Below are positions 53,604-64,000 of a stretch of 64,000 bases of DNA, piece after piece; position 1 is the stretch's first letter, and each line of letters begins with the position of its first letter. Both the position numbers and the translations under genes were made by a program. Location of the stretch: assembly GCA_038501625.1 (NCBI GenBank), contig JAZAYU010000358.1, positions 124,001-188,000 of the forward strand. Reading direction: 5' to 3'. Origin of the DNA: Corbicula japonica. Lineage: Eukaryota > Mollusca > Bivalvia > Venerida > Cyrenidae. The notes under the pieces were generated by a model. It was not told the DNA's origin, searched no databases, and saw nothing but the letters and a program-made list of their open reading frames with translations.

Positions 53604-56600
53604 CTAGCATTTCCAGAAGATCTCCTCTTCTTTCCATTCATTGACGGGCATTTTCAGGAATGATGGTGGAAGGTCGTGCATTTCCTCGTCACTCGTGTCC
53701 ACTTCTTCTAAAACAGCATGAGGGATAAATGAACCAAACATGTTTCTGCATAGTTTATTAAGTTACCGTAAATTTATTTAACATACAACTGACATACGTT
53801 CCTTCAGAGTTGTTTACAGTTAAAAAGTTTTTTTTTAATAATTAGATGACTCCAAACAGGCTAAACAAAATTATTCGTTTGAATTGTACTGAAAGGCAAA
53901 TGCTCGTAACCAATTAAGTGTACATTTAAACGTTGTGTCATGCACATTATGGCGGGGGAGGGAGGTTGTGGAAATTATTATTTTTAAATATAGCTTCAAC
54001 AATCACTTAGTACATTTGCGATTTAAATTCTGTTGGAGCTGGGGAAAGATGTGCTTATCAATTTTTATACTGTAAAACTGGTTTTATTCGAGTAAGTTTT
54101 ATTTTCGCTTAAATTCGCAAATCGCATACTTCGCGAATTCATAAATACCGCGAATACATGACGACTTTCCATATATCCAAAAATAAGTATATCCGAAAAC
54201 GAAGTTGCGAATTCATAAATACGCGAATAAAGAAAATAACCAATTTTTGGCATAAATCGCGAAATTTTGACCTCGCGAAATTAAAGCGTTTTACAGTATT
54301 TAAAAATATAAACCTGAAATATCACTGTTCACTGAGCCTCGCTTGGTAGACGAGTATTCATTAAATCCACGATCCGGTATGGACCCTTGGGATTCATCAT
54401 TGGAATATCGTGCAGATGGGTCAATATTACCACTATCAAATTCATTTTTGTCTAAAAGCCAGTAAGTGGTCATTTTCTGGCCAGGCTGAAAGAAAAAAAT
54501 AAAGTGTGAGTTACCAAAAAAATTCTAATTCAAGACATTTTTGTCGATGTATTGTCATTTAACTAAAATCATATAGCTATCAAAGAGTTGCACTTGAAGG
54601 CTTAACATTAACACCAAAAATATGCAAAAAATATTCTCATCTTCGTCGTTCATTGTAGATTAGAATTTGTGTTGCTTGTTATTTTTAGCCCATGAACTTA
54701 CTTCCAAATGCGACCTGTGATTTTTTCTTGTATGTCCATTTTACGCATACGTTTTATACGTTTTGCATACATTTCTGTTTCAGACCATTATTGTTCCTGC
54801 ACATTCTCATTCTCTCACCAGAGGGCGTGCTACACAAGTTTCGCTTACACCTCTGTCAACGCCCGATGTACAAGATTCTTGTACAAAATATAAATAATGA
54901 ATAACATGCTCGTGAGATTATTTTGATCTCTGTATATTTTACTTAAAATGAAAATGGGTATTTTTATTTTTTTTTAGAACAATGTTTAAGATATATTTTA
55001 ACCCAAATTTTCGGGGAACAATTTTGCGGTGTGACGATAGAATATCACGTGTATGAGAACTACTTTTCCCGGCGTTGATAGAGGTGTAAGCGAAACTTGT
55101 GTAGCACGCCCTCTGGTGAGAGAATGGCACATTCTACTTATAATTCTTTATTTGATTGTTTTAACCAAGCCGGTTTGAAATCAGGTCATTTGAGCATTCA
55201 ATCTACTACTCATGTTCTAGACATCTGTTAGGACGTTTTGCCATTATTTTTGTGGATGCCTTTTTATCGTTATTATATAAAGATAGAAACCAAGCAAATT
55301 TGTGGACATAATGTTTTTGTAACTTAACAAAGAAAAAGAACATTTCGGACATTTAATTTATGGACATGTCTTTTTCGGACATGTCTTAACATGTTAAATC
55401 AATCCGAACCGAACATGCTTCCAAAATTCCCATTTTAGGTTTCTATATTCCATTCACATTAAGTTTTTGAAATTTCAAATTGCGTATTACCGATATTTCG
55501 ATTTTGCCACGACACTTCATCTTGAATTTTCCGCATTTCATCAAACTAGAAAACATCTTATCACTCACATGGATTTTGTTTGCTGAAATAAATAAAGATT
55601 AATGTTTTAGTTTAAAACTAGTTTTCAATAACCGTCGGGTCTTTAATTAAGGATTGAATCGAAATTTGATGGTTTTCATTTGGGAATGGAAAACAGTTGG
55701 GTTGTTTAAAGTGTGTGAAGCCCGAAGGGCTTCACGCGTACTTTAAACAACCCAACTGTTTTCCATACCCAAATGAAAACCATTAAATATTGATTCAATT
55801 CTTATATTTACACTCATAAATACTCTCATTAATACAGATATTGTGAGAAGAATTCGTGATATTACGGTTTTTTCCTTAAGGCTGTTGGAACAGCAACATT
55901 GACGACATAGTGAATGACGGCACGCTTTTTCGTAGCTACTCATGGCAAATCGTGCGTGCTCGGTGACGTCACACGTCAAAACATTGTGCGACGTCCAATA
56001 AATTATGAACAGCTTTACTGTAGCCTCGCCTTTTAAAGTAATACGTCACACTGTTTACCAACAGAAATTATGATCCGTTTGATGAATGAGACTTTATCGT
56101 AGAATACAAAGTTGAAGTGTAAATATACGCTCGCAAATCAGTTATAATGATTCTCTGTATCTACTCCTGCCTAGTCAGTGAAAAGTGAAAAATTTTCTCT
56201 TTACGCTGCTTTTAATTAAGGGATTTGTGAATGTCGCCCTCCCTTAAAATAGGAATCCAGACCTTCACGAGCTATCTAGATAATTGCTTAAAAAGAAGAC
56301 CTTTTTTGTTACAGCTACCACAAACACCTTTCCATAAAGTATTTTTACTGTTTCCACTAATGGGTTTACCCTTTGTTATAATATAAATTTTAAATAAAAT
56401 ACTTATCTAAATATTTTCAAAAAAAGGTAGAACGTATTTATTTTTTAACAATAACACTATTTACAGGCAATTTAAATTTCTAATCTAGAAAATTTTGAAT
56501 GTCATACGTAATCCTTTTAATTTCATTCTGTTGGCGATGTAGACTGTGTCTCCAAATATGCAGTATCTCAGCATCATATTGCCCACAATACCAGCCATAC

Positions 56601-59600
56601 ATGCGCCTGTAATGCCAAATAAATGAAATAGATGAAAAGGGAACTTTGAAAGCCACTGAACACGACAAATATGAATATATTACGGGCTCGGTTTGATTAA
56701 TTGAGTAATGGAAATGCATATTACTGCCCACGCAGCCTAGCCCCAATTATGCTTTTATGGATAGTATAAAGGAAGTCAGAGAGGGGCTGGTTCGATCACG
56801 TGAGTATTTTTAACGAATCATTTCATAAAAAAAAATGTGCATGGTTGGTGATTATTAGATGAACAATATGGCCCATATGCCTGCTACGTAACGTAATTTG
56901 TTATTTAACCTAGCGCCTTAGTTAATAGATGTACCAGATGATGAAGTTTAAATGATTAAAATTTCGTACTGTTTACCAGTGTAGATATTGAGTTACGCTT
57001 AACCCGGGCCTAGGCGGCGTATGTAGTAATAAGCATTTTTATAACTGTCTATTAACAGGCTCAATCAAACCGAGCCTGCAATATTTTCATACGTTACGTA
57101 TTCGACGGAATTTTGTTTTTGTCATCATGATCTAGATAAGACTATAGGAAAATGTGGCTTTGTTTGATTTGATAGTGGCATATTTTGTCCCCCGATACTA
57201 AAATTCTTTGGAGATATAAGCCACAAGCTCATTCCGAGCAAATGTTTTGATAATCTGACATATTGATGTAGCAGCAAATAAATTTGGTAAAAACAAATTA
57301 ACAAAATAGAGATAGTGGACAACTGAGGACGGCCGATCCCGAGCGAAAATGTATTAACTTCTGAAATCTTAAAAACCAATATGTTGGGCTAAAGGTAAAA
57401 TATCGCATAATATAACAGCGACAGCAATATTTCTTCATTTGAAACAAACAAACGTTTTAATTGGTTAATTCCAATTACTGAATTTCTGTTATAAAAGATA
57501 GCATATATTTACAGTCTCGTTTCATAAACGTTATAAAAAATATTTTACAATACGACTGGGAACGTCGTATATGTTAAATAATATTAAAAACAGAACAATT
57601 GTATTCATTAGTATCGAAGCAACATATACCTGTATGTATACCAATTCGTATATTTATTGGTCGATTCAAGGTGAATGGAAAATTCATGTGATTCATAACG
57701 TGTAACAAATCCAGCCCAAGCGTTGCAGTTTCTGTCACGTGATTCTCGCCGTTACGTATTGGAATACCTTCAAACAAAAATGAGTATATAGAGGAAATTT
57801 GTTATTACAAGTGTAAGATAAAATATATTTCACCGAGTGAGCTCCGGAATTCGTATTTTCACGAGTGGCGAAGCCACGAGTAAAAAACATAATTCCGGAG
57901 TTCACGAGTGAAATATATTTCTATCTTTCACCGGTAAAAACAAATTTTCTTTTTATTTTATGCTTTTATAGCAAAATTTGCTTGAATTTGAGAGAAAAGT
58001 TGCAAAGAATGGCACCAAAACCGCTTGCTTATGAGTTGACGTCATGACGTCATATATAAAAATTTTAGCCCGTTTTCTAAACGTTCTCATTTGGTATGTT
58101 ATATGCGTTTGGGTACCAACGTGAAATAATCAGTGAAAATAAAAATGATATGCCACTGTTTAAAAACAGTGAAATACCACTTTTATTTCACCGGTAAAAT
58201 TCTAAAATTCACTGAAAAGCATAAAATAAAAAAACGATATTGGCCTTACTGGGGAGCGAACGCGTACCGTACGGCGACAGCACATAACTATGCAATTCCG
58301 ATTACGCTACCGATAAAGATAGCCGGGACAACCCCCAAAAAGGTTGATCGGGTAATCCTGATAAACGTTATCATCACTGCTTTGCATGAATTGACATCGG
58401 TTATAATTTAACTGATAACAGTACTTTCTATAAGCTGTCATTCACAACACCAAATAAAAGAAATTCTTGTTCTTAAATAGAAGAATGAATTACTAAAAGA
58501 AGATGCAGCGAATAAAAATTCAAATCCCCAAGAAAAATAATCAAAAAGTTATACAATTCAAGTCTTAATTAAAATGTGTCCTCAGACACTGATGCCCCAC
58601 TGCTGAAAAACATTTGTGATAGCAAATGACCGTAACTCTTGTTATATGGTCGCAGGAGAAGGTCCTTTTTTACGATCATCTACATATCCTGCTTAATCAT
58701 CCTGTGCAAGTTTGAAAGATATCCGCCTGATAGTTTAGGAGGAGTTGATGCCACGAGATTTGAGGGACGTACATGTACGTACGAACGGACGGACGAGTGC
58801 AACACGATATGCCTCCCACTTTGTGGGGGCATAAAAACATGTAAATATTTAGTTCCATGTTTTATGGATTTTAGGAGTGCATAAATGCCACAGAAGTTGT
58901 TTATACAAACACAGATCTTAAGATTTCTAATATCGTGTAATATATATCACAGGACTGAGAGCATTTGTCGTATATATTTGTGGGTTTGTGTGCGCGTGAG
59001 AGTAGAAAAAATACACATTATCACTGTCGTAACAAAAAGGCAACACTTTTTTTCATCATATCACACTCAACTATCATTTTCGATAGTTCTTGAAAAAGTA
59101 AAGTGATAAATTAAATTTCGTTTCCATATTGCATTAATACAATTAAAATACGCAGAATGGCAGCCGAAGCATTTAACTAATCTTTTACGGCGTCTTAAAG
59201 CGTTGTATTACATTGTGCTTAGTTCAACTTGATGTAAGAAACTCACCGGAAGCTACCATGTAGCAGTCGTTAATTGTTTCAACTTTGTATACGTCATAGT
59301 TCTCTATACGGTCATCTAAAGAAGAGTAGAGTGTATGAAGAAACGCCACAAGTTCATTTGGCGAGAGTTCCATAGTGATCTGATTAAACCCGAAGACATC
59401 GGCGAACAGAATGGAGGAACTTTTGTAAAAGTCGGACTCCGAGTAGGTCCCCTGTCCACGAAGCTTTTTAGCGATAGATTTTGGCACCATCTGCAACAGA
59501 AATATTTAAATATTCATGTTTTCAAACTAGAATGTGTCCTCGGACTCCCACTGCTGCAACATAATTTTTAATAACAAAGGGCCTTAACTCTTGTAAAATG

Positions 59601-62600
59601 GTGGAAGGAAAAAATCCTTTTCTTTACGATTATCTACACATCCTGCTTGATCATCTCTGCAAGTTTGAAAGAAAATCGCCTTATAGTTTAGGCGGAGTTG
59701 ATGCCACAAGATTTAGGGGCGTACGGACGGATGTACGTACAGACTGACGAATGCAATTCTAAATGCCTCCCACTTTGTGGGGGCATAAAAACGCCTATGA
59801 ACATGTAATGTTGTAATGTATGTAATAAACAAGAAATTAACTTCCAATTTTTTAATTCAAAAATCTTGTTCAGTGATGCCATATTTTATTTCTATGACAT
59901 TTGAACATTTCTAAAGCGAGATGTTAATTTTTTCACAGAGATTAAGACAGTCTCGATCTTAGAGTGATGAAATTCTATTTTTATACATTAGTTTAAAACC
60001 AGATTATTTGACTGTCAACAAAAATTTGAAGTGTATGGCATGAAGAGAAGAAAAACCACAATGTAAACCATTCAGCTGATATAAAGAAATAACTTAAAGA
60101 TAAGTTACTTTATATAATTATATATCATTTGAAATGTGTTACTTCTATCAACTCTTAATGTAGAGATATTCATGAATTGAAATGAAATCGTTAGAATGAA
60201 AATCAATCGGACAAAAACGATGCTAAAAGTTCACATAATCGTTTTGTTTCGAGAAAAACATTACAATTATTGAACTCGGAAATATAGATTGCCAAACCTG
60301 AAATATAAGAGTGTCCGCTTTATGTTTCTCTATGTTGAGTTCTGTCGTTTTGTGGACCAGTGTTTGTGTGTATTTCTGTATATCACTTGCAAGCGCCTCT
60401 GATGAAAACATGATGATTGGACACATGCCAATAACTACGACAACCAAAACCGAATAAACTACAACCTGGATAAAACAAGGTATCATTCATATAATATGAG
60501 AATCACACGAAAACTATTTTTTCGCTAAATAAACTAAAGACAAGCTAACCAAACTCACTCACAATTCCAAGTCTTATAGTTAAAGTCATTATCATTGGTA
60601 ATGAAATGTACAGACTTTATTAACTAATAGTTGATATGATATTAACACTTTATGGACTCGCTTGGACTTGCTAGGACTCATCCTTACTGGATAATAAGAA
60701 CAGCTATTTGTAGAAAATATTAAGCATTCCTATAGGTATTAATTTTGCAACATTTGGTCTTTCTATATCTTGATGATTTGTTAAATAATGATCATGTCAT
60801 TACCCTAATTAACTTCGGCTAAATTACCATACTGAATATGGTCTAAATGTTTTATGTTCGCTTTTCAAGAGCTTGAATCAATGTTGCGTAAGTTACTTTT
60901 GATGTGGTGGGTATATCTAGAGCATTTACTGAATGATTTTGCACTAGGGTCAATAAACTATTTATTAACTAAATAAGGCAGATCTGTTATGTGTATAATC
61001 TCTCGACTGCATCTTATCTTTATTTAAGATAATGAAGAAATCCTACTCTGAGAAAAATATCGCAAATGTCAATAATGGGAACACAGATATGGCAGAAAGC
61101 GCATTAATTTCCTTCTGAAGTATCAATATCACCGATTTGTTGCAAGAAAATCGTGACCGACTTTATTGCAACAAATCCCCTCAGAATCGTTTTATGAGCA
61201 CAAGTTGAATTGTTGGTTTCCACATATTCTGTTTTTTGTAATAGTTTGTATTCAAGAAACACATAAACAATCATATATTGCATCAACAAATAATAAAGAC
61301 ATTTAAAGGCAACTTCAACATGCGTCGACAGAAAAGCTTGATTATAATTTTTTTACGTATCTAAGTTTATCAGGCAACAAACAGAAGTAAGGAACCAACT
61401 TATTTGCTTGATTATATTTATACGATTACTTTTTTTATTAATGAAGATTCTAAAGTTGTCAAGTAAGTGAATTTTTGTTTCTTTCCCATAGCAAATTTTT
61501 TAAGGAATGAAAACAAAGAATTCGAGGACGAATTCATTAACGGTTTCTGTTAAAAACGTATATCAAATTAAAAAATGCTGCAATAATCTAAATAAATCCA
61601 GTAAAATTGTACCAAGTAATTTAAAATCCAAATTTTGTTATTACAAGGTGTCAGAAATATAAAGGTGAGCTTGTCCAAAGTTGTACAACTCACGGTTAAA
61701 ACTCGGACAATACCTCTAAAATTATATAAAACAGGATGTTGGGATAAACCATTAAGAACACCAATTAATGAACGAAAATATAAATTTTGTAATACTCTAG
61801 AGGATGAATATCATTTTGTAATTGAATGTCCTGTTTACCTAGATTTAAGAAAACAATATATTAAAAGTTATTATTGAATCAGACCAAATTTCATAAAATT
61901 TAAAGAACTTATTAATTAAAACAACAAAAATATGGTCAGGAAGCTTGCTAAATTTGTTTTTTAAAGCATTTGAAAAAAGAGACTAGATACTAAAATACTT
62001 TTGATAATTAGTTTTCTTAAATCTGCTTATAATTGTTAAAACATTTTACAAAATGTCTTTCTCAAATACATAAAGTTGTTGTTTTAAAATACAAGGTCAT
62101 ATAACTGTAATAGGGTACCAGATACTAAAATACTTTTTATAATTAGTTTTCTTACAATTTGCTTAAAATTGTTAATAAAATTTTACAAAATGTCTCTCCC
62201 AAATACATACATTTGTTGTTTTAAAATATAAGGTCAAATAACTGTAATAGTGTACCAGTAACATTTTATGTATGATTATGCATCATTGTCTTACCATGCC
62301 ACATTGTGTAATTCTGTGTTTTATGTATATATGTTCATGGTCCATTATGGCTTAATACATGATAAACTACTACTACTATAAAATTACAGACATTATAAAG
62401 TTAAACATTGTACATACCTGTAAATACGAAAAAAAGGTAAATACGTTAAAATCTGAGAAAGCCATACCTTGAAAATGACCTGAGACAACACCATGTCCAC
62501 CTCTTCTGATATTCTATGGGCGACTTTTTCTTGAATAAGGAGCAAAGAGTCGAGATATTCGGTCATGTTATCAAAAAACCACTTCGCTCTTTCGTTGGAA

Positions 62601-62640
62601 GTGTAGTTCTTTTTTGGATCGTGGTACTGAATTTCATATC
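53604..62640 (-). CDS. Receptor-type guanylate cyclase with NIT-like ectodomain (5' end outside the window)
   Basis: Exons on the minus strand are 62640-62468, 60465-60298, 59490-59247, 57767-57630, 56606-56508, 55582-55491, 54485-54314 and 53707-53604. In order they encode the end of an extracellular helical region like the nitrate/nitrite-sensing (NIT) domain (MTEYLDSLLLIQEKVAHRIS), a membrane helix (VVVYSVLVVVVIGMCPIIMF), a signalling helix (TTELNIEKHKADTLIFQ), the class III cyclase domain, and an acidic tail ending EEEIFWKC. Both metal Asp are present (ILFADVFGF and ETINDCYM), as are Glu in KVETIND and Cys in RYCIFGDTV, which favour GTP. The ribose-binding Asn of NxxxR is replaced: GDTVYIANRM has Tyr there, with Arg kept. 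No kinase-homology domain is present. Expected to make cGMP at the membrane, unless the Asn change weakens it. See the frameshift note for the first exon. Confidence 0.88.
54066..54300. repeat. TIR element 13 bp from a cyclase splice donor
   Basis: Ends TATACTGTAAAACTGGTTTT and AAGCGTTTTACAGTATT, with several AATTCGCG(A/G)-type words inside. Its end at 54300 is 13 bases from the donor of the exon 54485-54314. Confidence 0.65.
54800..55134. repeat. Inverted pair of about 60 bp
   Basis: CTCTCACCAGAGGGCGTGCT near 54817 and its inverse, AGCACGCCCTCTGGTGAGAG, near 55103, with TTTCGCTTACACCTCTGTCA also mirrored. About 200 bp lie between. It is in a cyclase intron. Confidence 0.75.
55648..55805. 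repeat. Foldback element in a cyclase intron
   Basis: Arms of about 70 bp (GGAAAACAGTTGGGTTGTTT and its inverse) around GAAGCCCGAAGGGCTTC; the tip is itself a perfect palindrome. Confidence 0.8.
56627..56750 (+). repeat. Dispersed repeat (GAACTTTGAAAGCCACCGA family) beside a cyclase exon
   Basis: GGGAACTTTGAAAGCCACTG to GCAGCCTAGCCCC. It begins about 20 bases from the acceptor of the exon 56606-56508, within the region where a branch point is expected. A reversed copy is at 56985-57110. Confidence 0.65.
57798..57953. repeat. Foldback element, second copy
   Basis: Same family as 34521-34683: TATATTTCACCGAGTGAGCT mirrored by AGTTCACGAGTGAAATATAT. It starts about 30 bases upstream of a cyclase exon acceptor (57767). 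Confidence 0.75.
58241..58431 (-). mobile_element. tRNA-headed SINE, reversed
   Basis: CTTACTGGGGAGCGAACGCG and AAGATAGCCGGGACAACCCC give the B and A ends on the minus strand; TGACATCGGTTATAATTTAA is the module. Confidence 0.65.
58566..58836 (+). repeat. Dispersed repeat, copy 2 of 3
   Basis: AAAATGTGTCCTCAGACACT to TGCCTCCCACTTTGTGGGGG. Inverse of 1446-1712. In a cyclase intron. Confidence 0.7.
59527..59790 (+). repeat. Dispersed repeat, copy 3 of 3
   Basis: AGAATGTGTCCTCGGACTCC to TGCCTCCCACTTTGTGGGGG, about 0.7 kb from copy 2 in the same orientation. It starts about 40 bases from the exon 59490-59247. Confidence 0.7.
61640..61985 (+). pseudogene. C-terminal relic of a non-LTR (LINE) reverse transcriptase protein
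   Basis: The plus strand encodes KYKFCNTLEDEYHFVIECPV followed by YLDLRKQYIK, the Cys/His tail common to many animal LINE ORF2 proteins. After a stop at 61877 and a frame change, NMVRKLAKFVFKAFEKRD follows, the usual end of such proteins. The rest of the element is absent. It lies in the intron between the NIT-like and membrane exons of the cyclase, in the opposite orientation. Confidence 0.7.
61986..62262 (+). repeat. 135-bp tandem duplication in the LINE 3' tail
   Basis: GATACTAAAATACTTTT at 61986 recurs at 62121, and the following TTTACAAAATGTCT and ACTGTAATAG words recur in order. The tail ends with CTACTACTACTATA near 62378. Confidence 0.75.
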
Positions 62641-62816
62641 TGAATTATAATTGTGGAAACTTCATATCTTAAACATTATTAAACAGCATGTCTAGAAAAG
62701 TCTTATAATTTTTTTGTGAAAATATAAAACATTTAAAAGTATATTTTATTAACTGATCATTTATAAGTAGACAGTCAAGTTATACTGTGTCAGTTAAACC
62801 AATATGATGTTATTAC

Positions 62817-63745
62817 AGATATGGGCGAATTAAATATTCTCCGATGATCATTAATCGACAACAGCACTTGCAGATATCAAATTAAATTATACGTATTTGC
62901 TGATAAAAGAGTATTTAATTAAGGAATGATTCTTATTTTGGTGCGGTTCATGCAGATTGGACGTGCACGCGAGAGCTGGTAAATCCATAAAGCGCGCTAG
63001 CGCTTTATGGTAAATTTGCCAGCTCTCGCGTGCACGTCCAATCTGCATGAACCGCACCAAAATAAGAATCATTACTTATATTTACATTTAATTCATTTTT
63101 TTCTTTAAATAAACTTAAGTCGAACGCTTTCAAAAATTAGTATTAAGTGAAAAGGGGGAGTAATACGTGGGAGTTTTCAATAGTAACAGCCATGACGTTA
63201 CTGACGTCATTACGTGTCATGCGGTTCATGCAAAATGAACCGAATATTTTTAAACGAAGAAATCAATAGGAATGTAAATATATCAGTTTGTTTGTCACAT
63301 GACTGTCAAGTTATCGATAACATAGTGAATATAAATAGGGTTTATACAATACATTATTAATTAACTATCTCATATTGGCCCAGCGAATCTCATATTGGCC
63401 CAGGAATTCTCATATTGGCCCAGTTTAGTCTTCATACAAATTTGATGTTTTTATTGTGGTAATTAAAAAAATTGTCATTGATCAAGTGAATTCACATTGG
63501 CCATGTTATTGGGCCTCGGGCAGTCACATTGACCCTCGGCCTTCGGCCTCGGGCTAATATGAATACCCTCGGCCCAGTAACAGGGCCAATATAAATTCAC
63601 TTGATTAATAACATTATAATACAGTTTATTCAGCATTAAACATTTTACAATGGTTATCATCAAAAGGTTTTACGATGTTGCTATCGCCAAGTTCTTATAA
63701 TTAATGAGTGTTGCTAATCTGAGAAATAATTAATTTGCCCATATC
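62817..63745. mobile_element. 930-bp element with CAGATATGGGC ends and a nested palindrome
   Basis: Left end ACAGATATGGGCGAATTAAA is mirrored by AATTTGCCCATATCTGCC at the right. It contains the 157-bp palindrome (62921-63077), its shared flank (to 63267), a triple CTCATATTGGCCCAG repeat (63369-63422) and another inverted section (63470-63612). A partial relative is near 2490-2640. No protein is encoded. It occupies the upstream side of the visible cyclase gene. Confidence 0.6.
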
Positions 63746-64000
63746 TGCCATAACATTACGCACTGTAATACATACAGAGTACCACGTGACTGTCTTCTTA
63801 TCCAAAATCAATTATAACATGAATCGTCTGTCTTAAAAACCTCTTTTATATGAAGAAAGCCAAGTTTTCTTACAAGTACGCATTATGTTACGGATTTTGT
63901 GTCAGATAACCATTAAATTAGCACTAAATAGAAGGTGCTGGTGCACTGTTGAGTATCTAAAATTAAATTTAATCAGCTACTTTGGTATCACGAAACAAAA
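63746..64000. other. Window end, nothing recognised
   Basis: AT-rich sequence with no clear exon on either strand. Earlier exons of the cyclase must lie beyond the window. Confidence 0.4.

Overview
The window is animal nuclear DNA, most likely from a bivalve mollusc. Genes are split by GT-AG introns, intergenic DNA is AT-rich, and tRNA-headed SINEs, MITEs, foldback elements and minisatellites are dense. The encoded families (two-domain CBM14 chitin-binding proteins, a phytanoyl-CoA-dioxygenase-like oxygenase, and a receptor-type guanylate cyclase with an NIT-like ectodomain) suit a lophotrochozoan. The species assignment is inference only.

Layout. (1) 1-303: last coding piece of an unrecognised Gly-rich gene (+). 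(2) 6.0-13.7 kb: a head-to-head pair of small secreted chitin-binding paralogues, four exons each (minus 9395-6019, plus 11495-13705), with identical intron phases and identical cysteine spacing. Intron 1 of the minus copy is largely a 30-bp and a 17-bp tandem array. (3) 16.7-32.6 kb: a nine-exon PhyH-family Fe(II)/2-oxoglutarate oxygenase (+), 375 aa with metal and co-substrate residues intact. Its introns hold a foldback element, a 2.2-kb polypyrimidine tract, a young BEL/Pao-type LTR element lacking RT and integrase (22527-26520), a TIR element with a Tc1-like helix-turn-helix relic, a 31-bp array copying a splice junction, and a 132-bp satellite. (4) 38.4-40.9 kb: a two-exon secreted leucine-rich-repeat protein (-) with a TATA box next to a MITE. 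(5) 40.9-53.6 kb: no gene seen. There are repeats, microsatellites and a decayed copy of the last PhyH exon at 51.9 kb. (6) 53.6-62.6 kb: eight exons of a membrane guanylate cyclase (-), 5' end outside the window, with an Asn-to-Tyr change at a catalytic position and a possible frameshift in its most upstream visible exon.

The genes do not form an operon or a single pathway. The only clear functional grouping is the chitin-binding pair. All exon models were built by eye from splice sites, phase and family motifs. They agree in phase throughout, except for one exon of the cyclase. No new multi-gene system was found. The most unusual items are the altered cyclase active site, the splice-site decoy array, the GC-AG intron, and a related repeat copy inside the window that shows the unoccupied target site of the LTR element.
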